Shown here: positions 56,273-64,000 of the stretch, in pieces
Layout: every line of letters begins with the position of its first letter
How positions within the stretch are numbered: position 1 is the stretch's first letter
Assembly (NCBI GenBank): GCA_033964015.1
Contig: CM066918.1
Coordinates: 25,999,387 to 26,063,386 of the forward strand
DNA from: Scolanthus callimorphus
Lineage: Eukaryota; Cnidaria; Anthozoa; Actiniaria; Edwardsiidae
Direction: 5' to 3'
DNA: 64,000 bases
Notes under the pieces: generated by a model
Databases searched by the model: none
Seen by the model: only the letters and a program-made list of their open reading frames with translations
Told to the model about the DNA's origin: nothing
Translations under genes and position numbers: made by a program

Positions 56273-58899
56273 CTGTGAACATGAAATACAAAGCAAAATT
56301 AATCATAAAAGAACAGGACTCATTACTTTCACTGTGTGTCGCCCTGATAAGGCAGTCTCATACCCAGACGTTATTTTTTGCATCTCTTGCGGTGATTTTC
56401 TCTGTGAAAATTGTTTTGGAGGCGTAGGGTCTGTAAATGAGTATCACACGGCGCGCAATGAGCTGTGGGATTCCGCATATCCCATAACACTCTGCGCGCC
56501 TTGTTAAAAGTATATGGAAAGTTGTGTTTTTTTTCCGTGGAGACTGATGGTAAAAACCGGGAGTCTCCAGTGTAAACCGGAAGAGTTGGCAGGTATGTCA
56601 ACTTCAACTTAGGGGCCGATTACATGGAGAATTTCAGCCCGGGCTGAGGTTTCTGCCAGGTGACCGGGCTGATTTTTTGTTGTGATTATATGTGGCATTT
56701 CAGCCCGGGCTGTTTCAAATCCCAACGCCATCTTGCAACTAAAGCGCATGTCATTTGGCTTTTACGCTGGATATAAGACAGCATGGGCGCGAATTTCCAG
56801 CCCGGGCTGAAATTCTGCTGCGATTACATGGTGAAATTTCGCCAAACAACCCGGGCTGAAAATCCTAGCCCGGTCGCTCTGACCGGGCCAGGATTTTCAG
56901 CCCGGGCCGAATTTCAGCCCGGGCTGAGATTTTCTTCATGTAATCGTAAATTTCGTATTGTATGTAATTGTTGAAAAGGCCGGGCTGGTGATTCAGCCCC
57001 CCTACCCGGGTTGAAATCTCAGCCCGGGCTGAAATTAATTCTCCATGTAATCGGCCCCTTAGACTGCTTGCAGCCCCTCCTTCGGCGAACGTCCGTAAAT
57101 CCAGGGAAATGTTTTCACCCGCAACGCGCTTCGATTTGTTTTGAGTAAATCGACACTGTAAACAAACCGAAGCGCGCCATCGCGGGCAAAAACATTTATC
57201 TCGATTTACGGACGTTCGCCGAAGAAGGGGCTGCAAGCAGTCTAACTTCAACTTGACTCAACTCAACATTTCCCGAAGTTACGTTTTTAGTGATTCAAAC
57301 ATGCATTTCATGTTGACACCCCTTGCACTTCGATGGTCGGTATCCCATGTGGAAATGCACAGTTAAGACAAACCAGTTTGCAAGTAAACATGTAATGGAT
57401 TGTAGGATTGTTATTTGTGTCAACATATGTTTTGTTTGCATTGACGCTTCCATGGCAACGAAACTAATAATGTAATAATGATAATTATAATAATAATACA
57501 TTTATATAGCGCATATAGCCACGTTCTATGCGCTTTTCATTGGAAAATAAAATCGTTAAAAATTACAATCATTAAAAAATAAGAAATCGAATAACAAGTA
57601 TTTTTGTTGGCGTGTTTTGCCCAGCGTAACAACTTAACATTCGGAATTAAATCGAATGCAATCGAACGATTGAGATCGATTGCACTCGTAAATCGAACTA
57701 ACAAAATTATTGAGACTTCGACTGAACTCAAAGTTGATGTCTCACAATCACGAACATCTAGGCCTTCGGTTGAGTTACAATTTACACATTGAGAAACAAT
57801 TTTAAAACCAGCAGAACATTTGTTTGAAAATTGTCCCAGCAGCTCTAATGTCGGGGCTACGAACAGGTATTTTGCGGAACATATCAGTTTTGTGCTCCTG
57901 TACCAAAGTGTGTCCAAACAGAACCTATTTTTCATGTTTTACTTAGGAGGTCCGTTTAGGGAAACTATGTGTGACCGATGGCTGAAAGAAAACGAGGATG
58001 GAGGATTCACTGAAAAAAAACGACGTCCCGAGCGCACACGCTCTAAGAGCCAATAAGAATACAGAATTCGTTTACCCTCGAGGGAAAATAATAGTGCATA
58101 TCACTGTAGGCAAGTACAAGTTTTTTTAGACAGGAAGAGAAATATTGGTCTGCGAGAAATTCAATTCTAACACATCAAAATAACTACTACTATTTGCCCT
58201 GCAGAAAACTAATCATGTTGTTGCAAAAACGTGAGGGATATTGAAATTGAACAAAGCATGAGGCATTAAGTGAATTTTTATGAGAAAGGGATCGAGAGTA
58301 AAGATGCTTTCGTTGCGTCGACTACACGACAACAGTCGTTTTCAGAAATAAATTTGCATTGTGCTTTGACACTTCAAAAAAATTTTACTGACATGAGTTA
58401 GTGTTGACTAAAATGCGAAGACATCTTTGTATTTCAAGAGCAAGTTGCAAAATGAATTGGTATCAAGTTTCGCCGATTGACAGAAAAAGTATACATTTTT
58501 ATGTCTTTTCCTGTCGTCAAGCTTATGTTTATTGATCGCTCCCCCACAGTGATTTTGAATAACTAGTAACTTATTTCACAATGCTGCCTTTGTTAGAAAA
58601 CATTGCCTTCGTGCTGATATTAACTGGAAACATTCACGTTACACTGTAAGGGTTTTAAAGGTAATCCAAGGGGTTTTCAAGTTGCTATTTTTAACCGATA
58701 ATTCACATCAAATATAATAATTCCACGCGCGTGCAAGATAAACATACAAGCTAGTAACTGCAATGCATAATGAATCCTTATGCTTCGGTTCTTGTTCTAA
58801 TCCAGTATTTTATCGAAACAAGTGGCTATACAGTAACATACCTCCGAATATTGCCGACAAAATACAGGCCAGCGACAGCGCAATCTTGAGTGTACCCAT
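55839..58899 (-). CDS. Gene model: Ly6/uPAR gene 2, single domain, GPI-anchored
   Basis: Two exons visible (58899-58842 and 56272-55839) give about 164 residues with leader, one Ly6/uPAR domain and GPI signal. The intron of 2.6 kb holds two foldback elements (56612 and 57062). It converges with gene 1 and diverges from gene 3. Confidence 0.83.
56612..57058. mobile_element. 447-bp MITE built of CAGCCCGGGCTGA palindromes, TTA target duplication
   Basis: Ends GGGGCCGATTACATGGAGAA and TTCTCCATGTAATCGGCCCC, flanked by TTA on both sides (56609-56611, 57059-57061). The interior repeats the self-complementary word CAGCCCGGGCTGA and variants about ten times, in both halves. Non-coding; it lies in the Ly6 gene 2 intron. 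Confidence 0.87.
57062..57245. mobile_element. Foldback element with GACTGCTTGCAGCCCC ends
   Basis: GACTGCTTGCAGCCCC..CTTCGGCGAACGTCCGTAAAT is mirrored at 57200-57242. It abuts the previous element directly. Related ends (GACTTGCAGTCCCTTATTTG, CTGCTTGCAGCCCC) occur near 34748 and 62068. Confidence 0.8.
58842..58899 (-). CDS. Ly6/uPAR gene 2, signal-peptide exon
   Basis: ATG at 58899; MGTLKIALSLACILSAIFG plus one base, donor GTATGT, phase 1. It joins the main exon to give ..AIFGAETLKC. No ORF search would list it because of its size. Confidence 0.8.
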
Positions 58900-59859
58900 C
58901 TGTTGACAGTAGCAAGACTCTTGGCGGCTTGTAGAATATGTAGTGCACTAATCTTTGACTAGTGTAACCTGTCAACAGCCCGCGGTTTATTTACCGAGCT
59001 CCGGTTTGGAAAATGTTCTATACAAGACAGATTTAGATCAAGCGACCCGCCTACGAATTCAAACGCTCTTTTCAGTCGATCCCGAGGCAATGCGCTAGGC
59101 TGAGATCAGTGGAAGATCGCGACCCCCAGGTCTTTTTCCCGTGTCAGCGGTGCGTGCCAAGTAGGTTGATTGATGGAGTTAATAATTGAGCAAACACGTT
59201 CCTGGGAGACGGACGGCAACAACCGGAACCCGGAAGTAGGGACTGCGGACAGACCATTGATTGACTAGCTCCTCTGGCGTTCAGTCGCGGCTAAATGGCG
59301 TTCGTCGGGGGTTAGCGCGCACTTCTTTGGGGGTGCGCCAAAGTACGGGCTGCTAGCAGTCTATGCCTCGGCCTTCGGCCTCATGGGCCGATTGACTCAG
59401 AGCCCGTTCAGGCTCGTGGAATAATTGTTAAATATCAGAACCACTAGATTTCGTCGAACGTCGCCTTGCTTTCGATAGCACGTCTCGTCGAACGAGTAAC
59501 CATGGTAACGGCGAGACTGCAGCTTTCTGCTGAGACTGGGCGTCTACTTAATGGAAGTAATTTATACGCAGGGAATAAATGTGAAAGTGAATTTCCCTAT
59601 GTCAATTACCAAGACGGCTCCAATCGACTTAAGCAGGAGAAAATGGGAGGAAATTGGCTACAAGCAGACAAGTTGCTATAACAAGTATTTATCGCAAGGC
59701 ATGTCGTACTGTCTGCAGTAAGTTCTCGTCGAGACAATCCAAATGTGAGACTCCTGATCTTGCTTACAACACCGTTCACGTTTGGTTTGTCTTTGTTGCA
59801 AGGTTGTCTCCGTTATTTGTGGATCTTCTCAGCTAGTGTTGCGTCTAATACGTTTGACA
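58900..59859. promoter_or_regulatory. Shared intergenic region of divergent Ly6 genes 2 and 3
   Basis: 960 bp between the two start codons, so both promoters must lie here or upstream UTR introns exist. No TATA or other specific motif stands out. A GGCCTCGGCCTTCGGCCTCATGGGCC-type inverted word lies at 59365-59392. Confidence 0.4.
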
Positions 59860-59932
59860 ATGACCTTGTCGAAAAATAATGTATGGACGGCGACAATTTG
59901 TTGTATAGTGATGTTCTGTGTTACCAGTCCAG
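59860..59932 (+). CDS. Ly6/uPAR gene 3, signal-peptide exon
   Basis: ATG at 59860; MTLSKNNVWTATICCIVMFC then VTSP, donor GTAAGT, phase 1. It joins 61739 to read ..TSPATCLTC. A hydrophobic core of about 12 residues supports secretion. Confidence 0.8.
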
Positions 59933-62900
59933 GTAAGTTATTAGCGTCATACTTACAAAATTAGCGTCATAAATAGCCCTAGTCATCCATCCTTTGGTAC
60001 TATTTTTATTCGATAGAAGACGAATTTAGTGCGCAAGCTTTTATACTTGATTTGCCGAATTCTATCGAAAATATCGCACTTGCTTTCTCTGACACGGTGT
60101 TGCTAGACTGACAAAATGGCGGCTGACGCAGAGGTATATTTAAATAGGCGAATTTTCAATTACGGGAGAACCAGGTCACCCTGACCGTCATGCACTGGGT
60201 TCGCCGTCTTTTTTGACACCCATCAAAGTTCTCTCGTTAGAACGGACAACATTCCTATCAATTGTCAGTCTGGCACATTTCAACACAAACGCAAGAAATC
60301 TCGTATAGTACAAATACCTTCAGAGTTTCTGTTGCACTATGTAAATGTAATATGGGAAAGGTTAAACCGGCTCCTTTAGGCACTGAATCTAATTTGATCG
60401 GCCTGATATTATTAGACATATTGTTTCAACGATGTCACCTGAAATAGCATGGACCTATTTAAAGTTGTCTGAGTGCTATATTGATCTCATCCACTTTTCT
60501 ATGTCAATCAATGCAATTCAAGGAATGAATCGACCATCAGATATCCTGATACAAGCGCTATATCAAAATCAGCTGAATTCCCACTGATACAGAAGCCTGC
60601 GTAGCAAGCGTTTCCCGAGGTTTCAACCCCCCCCCCCCCCCCATGGGTTCTCCCATGTAAGAGTGATAGGGGTGCTCGTCGGGACATCGGAAAATATACC
60701 CTAAAAAATACCAGGACATAAAAAAAACAACCCCCTAAAAAATACCTTATAGAACAAAATGACCCCTAAAAAATACAACAATAAATCTTTTGTTATTTTT
60801 TATTGTTTCTCATCTCAAAACAAGCTTATTTTAGAGCTATAATTGAATAAAGAAAGAGAGAAAACGTTTTATTGCTTGGTTTGTGACCCTTTAATTCATT
60901 TGCGTACTCCTAAAAAATACCATTTATTTAAGTGAAAGCCACAATGTTTCTTCGATACCCCCTAAAAAATACCTGAGAGTCGATTTGGACCCCTAAAAAA
61001 TACGACGAGCACCCCTATCAAGTCGACATGTGAAGACCCCCCCCCTGAGGTTTCAAAGGTCAGAGAAACGTGCGACGCGGCGTCCCTCCCCTCTCGCCCT
61101 ATGGACCCTTACTGCGCCGCTATTCAGGGATGCCTATAGTGTGGTCGACAAGTTTTCACAAGTTTTCGTTTGGAAGGTTTTGTGTCTAAAAGCATGTTGT
61201 CAAGGCCGGTTCATGGAATGTCGCGACAGTTTCAAAATCACGAGCTTTAGTTGTCCTTGACAACTATGCGAACTCCACGTACTTGAAAACGTAATTTCTA
61301 GACACTTAAACAAAGGTGAAAACTTAACGATGTTTATCCACGCTCAACTGAATAGCGCAGTATCACGTTATGGCTTATCCAACACTACGCAACGTGTTTC
61401 ATCAGGATTTCCAAACACTGAGATCGTTTTTTTTGATGAGAGACACTGTCGAGTGTTTCTCCAACGAATCTTTTAATGCTGAGAAAAAGAAGGGGTAAAA
61501 TCTATGCAAATTAAGATGGCATATCCAAACGTTCCTCTTTATGAATTATTAATGAGCTTGAGAACAATGGATATAGAATACAAAAATAGAGCATCGCCTA
61601 TTTTAAAATCAAATGCAATCGAGCATCTTTTTTTCTGAATATTGCAAGCACCGCAAAGATTAGTCAGAATCTTAATATTTGAGGAGTCCATTTGTTGCCC
61701 CACATACACTACTTGACTGCCTTATTTGATAACCATAGCGACATGCCTGACGTGCAAGCGATGCTTGTCACATGACACACCATGCACCAGTGCTGGCGAA
61801 GCTACAGTCAACTGTACCGAGGGTCAAACAGGCTGCTTCACCGCCAAAGGTCGTCTGTGGACAGGATTCCGTTTTATAGAGGGGCATCTGAAAGGGTGTG
61901 CCCCGTTTTGTTCAACTCCAAGGAGAACTTGCATTTGGCTGAACAGGTAAACACAGAGCAAGGTCAGGTACTATACGACCCAAAGTTGGGTAGGGGTGTT
62001 CCGCTCGAACTCGCAAACTGTAACCTTGTTGTAACCACATTTTGCCTGGTCCCAGACTATTACATTGAACTGCTTGCAGCCCCTAATATTTGGTGACCGT
62101 CCGTAAATACAGGAAAAGTCGTCTTTGCTGCGCGCTTTTATTTACCCACGCGCCTTGTTTGGGTCTCGAGTTTTCCGTTTCCAGTCACTCGCAGCACACC
62201 ACGGGAGACTTGAGTTCCAAACAAAACAGGTGCGTAAAGTTGAGTAAAAGTGCGCGCAGCACTCGGACGATCGCCAAATAAGGGACTACAAGTAGTCTAG
62301 GCCTACTCTGCGACCTTATCTCGCTGCGAGTTTATGCGAGACAAGGGGAAAATGGTCCAATTGAAAGGCGAGATAAAGTGAGATAATGGGAAAATGGTCC
62401 AACTGAAAGGCGAGATAAGGCGAGATAAGAGGCAAAGGGTCCAATTGAAAGGCGAGATAAGGGGAAAATGGTCCAATTGAAAGGCGAGATAAGGGAAAAT
62501 GGTCCAATTGAAAGGCGAGATAAGGGGAAAATGGTCCAATTGAAAGGCGAGATAAGGTGAGATAAGGGGGAAAAGGTCCAATTGAAAGGCGAGATAAGGG
62601 GGAAATGGTCCAATTGAAAGGCGAGATAAGGCGAGATAAGGAAAACTGCGCCAATTAGGAGCTGCGAGATTAGGTGAGATGATGTCCCAGAGTAGGACTC
62701 AGTCTACCCTGGTGTCCCGTCCTCATACGCCTGTACTTATAGTTCCGCCCCCCTCCAACGAAGGGTTGATCTTTTGGCAGCACGCAAGTTCCAAAGTATT
62801 TCCAATCTGCCTATCTGAAGTCGTGTCACGTGAAGTGCTGTCATGAAGATAACTGTAACATTGGCACCTCTGTGGAGTCTACACCTCTCCCTGCTGGAAC

Positions 62901-63054
62901 AGATCTCGTCAGGACTTACAGTGCAGAGGCTTCCTCTAATGGCACCCCCGCCACTCCCGAGCTACAGCCTGCCCGCTCCTCCGGCCCTACCAAGAATATC
63001 ATGGGCGCTACCCTATTTGCCATATACAGCTCTGTATTATTATTCAATAAATAA
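59860..63054 (+). CDS. Gene model: Ly6/uPAR gene 3, single domain, GPI-anchored
   Basis: Three exons (59860-59932, 61739-61946, 62781-63054) joined by a phase-1 and a phase-2 intron give about 184 residues: leader, one three-finger domain split at ..WLN|S.., a Ser/Thr/Pro-rich spacer and a hydrophobic end. The domain keeps the CC....CN signature. The phase-2 intron inside the domain is not seen in gene 2. Confidence 0.83.
59933..61738. other. First intron of Ly6 gene 3
   Basis: 1.8 kb. Holds the MITE at 60665-61019 and a poly(C) run at about 60630. No exon recognised. Confidence 0.45.
60665..61019. mobile_element. MITE with GATAGGGGTGCTCGTCG ends and CCCTAAAAAATACC repeats
   Basis: GATAGGGGTGCTCGTCG at the left and its exact reverse complement at 61003-61019. 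The interior has seven spaced copies of CCTAAAAAATAC. Similar CCCTAAAAGATACC words occur at 23915-23990 and, inverted, at 34645-34700. Confidence 0.85.
61739..61946 (+). CDS. Ly6/uPAR gene 3, exon 2
   Basis: 208 bp, acceptor ACCATAG (poor pyrimidine tract), donor GTAAAC, phase 1 in and phase 2 out. It encodes ATCLTCKRCLSHDTPC, VNCTEGQTGCFTAKG, LKGCAPFCSTPRRTC. C-x2-C-x2-C at the start and nine or more cysteines fit the first two fingers of a Ly6 domain. Confidence 0.83.
62060..62300. mobile_element. Foldback element in Ly6 gene 3 intron 2
   Basis: Left end CTGCTTGCAGCCCCTAATAT..GACCGTCCGTAAAT and right end GATCGCCAAATAAGGGACTACAAGTAGTC are imperfectly inverted. Related to 57062-57245. Confidence 0.55.
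62325..62690. repeat. About 31-bp minisatellite
   Basis: About ten copies of a unit GCGAGATAAGGGGAAAATGG then TCCAATTGAAAG, with length variants. Open in all three minus frames because the unit lacks stops, hence spurious 90-110 residue ORFs. It lies in intron 2 of Ly6 gene 3, ending about 90 bp before the last exon. Confidence 0.92.
62781..63054 (+). CDS. Ly6/uPAR gene 3, last exon
   Basis: 274 bp, acceptor TTTTGGCAG, phase 2. STQVPKYFQSAYLKSCHVKC, then CHEDNCN closes the three-finger domain. A Thr/Pro/Ser-rich spacer with an NGT sequon and a hydrophobic end (GATLFAIYSSVLLFNK) form the GPI signal. An AATAAA (63046-63051) overlaps the last codons and the TAA stop. Confidence 0.87.
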
Positions 63055-63057
63055 CAT

Positions 63058-63105
63058 AGATTTAGCCACTGGCTAAAAGCGGAGCTCCCGGTTACATATT
63101 TTTCT
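63058..63105 (+). repeat. Conserved 48-bp segment, copy 2
   Basis: Starts three bases after the stop codon of Ly6 gene 3 and matches 54618-54665 apart from AAGCGG versus AAGCGT. Followed at once by a poly(C) run. It would lie in the 3' UTR. Confidence 0.85.
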
Positions 63106-64000
63106 GACCAGGCAACCCCCCCCCCCCTGCCACTAAGGCAACTTCACCCAAGTTTGGTTGTTTTTCTCCTATGATAGTAATAAATGAAAGACATTCAGCA
63201 ATTGTAAAAATCCTCGGCAAAGTGTACTCCGACGGTTTATCAGTTGGTTTGTCTCGAGAGAGTACGTTTCTTCTCTCTGTTTTTCTAGGCTTTTCACAGA
63301 CGAGAACGACGCAAAATCTGGTTATTCAGAACCAAATTTTGATGCGTGAATTTCCTGTCGTCCCGAGGCCTGAAATTTCAAAATTCCCTCCCTTCCCGAA
63401 AAATTAGATGGACTTTCCGGTTTTAGTCTCCCCTCCCCAACACATGTAATTTTGCTTCCGCCGCTGCTTGGTCCATCTCAGGAAGAGGAGGAAATTCTCT
63501 TTCTATGATCGACGTGAGCATTCCCACCCAAAAATAGGGGAGCTATAAATAGGATCTTATGGAAACCAGCCTTTATAAGAAAGATTGTATAGCATGGCTA
63601 CAATCAAATCAAATGCAAAACGTTAGCGCATGCCCTTCTCAATGTTGCTAGATGAGCTGGAGAATCGGCCTAATTTTCCAGTCAACATTGGAAGAGGCAG
63701 GGAAGAGAACGGAAAGGCAAGTGCGCCAACTACTTTTGTATTTAACTGAATAAGCTAAGCAAGAGACGTGAGCATCCCCGCCCCAAAATAGGGGTCCCCT
63801 CCCTCTCGGGCGTCCGAGTCTTATCAGTCATATCAAATAATTGCCAACGAGCAGCCGAGCCAAGAGGCGAGGCTGCGAGGCTGCGAGGCGGCAGCATTAT
63901 AGAGCCGTGCGAGGAGAAAAATTCTCGAGTTCAGAGTGGTGGTGTAACCACTAGCCAATCAAAGTGCCAGGATTTCAAGTGGTAACCAAATACTTGAGCA
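63106..64000. other. Right end of the window
   Basis: No gene recognised. GAGACGTGAGCATCCCCGCCCCAAAATAGGGG (63764-63789 region) resembles GACGTGAGCATTCCCACCCAAAAATAGGGG near 63510, a direct repeat about 260 bp apart. Confidence 0.45.

Noticed and set aside
62303..62654. Minus-strand frames of about 90-112 residues (ISPFNWTI repeats)
   Set aside because: Stop-free minisatellite; open in three frames at once and located in a Ly6 gene intron.

Overview
This is a piece of an animal genome, most likely an anthozoan cnidarian (sea anemone or coral). Genes are split by introns, secreted proteins are built from cysteine-rich modules on symmetric phase-1 exons, and introns are crowded with short foldback transposons. 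Thyroglobulin type-1 (Tg1) inhibitors in tandem are known from sea anemones (equistatin), and the CR1/L2-like LINE with an esterase ORF1 fits. The taxon is an inference: no rRNA or mitochondrial marker is present.

Left half (1-33.6 kb, minus strand): one very large gene encodes a secreted, multi-domain protease-inhibitor-like protein. Read 5'->3' on the minus strand I can place a signal-peptide exon (33349-33427), a two-exon WAP-like module (24333-23618), a follistatin/Kazal exon (18921-18697), an Ig exon (18100-17831), two Kunitz exons (16525-16313 and 15660-15493) and then sixteen Tg1 exons (14882 down to 450). The model runs off the left edge. WAP-FS/Kazal-Ig-Kunitz-Kunitz is the order of vertebrate WFIKKN/GASP proteins, but here a Tg1 array stands where WFIKKN has its NTR domain. 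The Tg1 exons alternate between two subtypes. One of them carries a nine-copy 81-bp tandem repeat that spans its splice donor.

Its 9-kb first intron holds a decayed CR1/L2-type LINE (about 25.2-29.76 kb) and two copies of a Tc1-like MITE. Another intron holds, on the plus strand, a broken class A GPCR fragment interrupted by a 221-bp foldback element with a 9-bp target duplication.

Middle (38.5-48 kb): a TIMP-like metalloproteinase inhibitor gene (minus strand, two exons visible, with an apparent one-base frameshift), surrounded by MITEs, and an intronless class A GPCR gene (minus strand). Kunitz/Kazal/WAP modules (usually serine proteases), Tg1 (usually cysteine cathepsins) and TIMP (metalloproteases) therefore sit side by side.

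Right part (49.6-63.1 kb): three Ly6/uPAR (three-finger) genes with signal-peptide exons and GPI-like C-termini. One on the plus strand has three domains, one on the minus strand has a single domain, and one on the plus strand has a single domain. The last two are divergently arranged. The rest is introns, spacers, MITEs, minisatellites and G/C homopolymer runs. Exon borders come from GT/AG sites, reading phase and domain fit; no transcript evidence was available.
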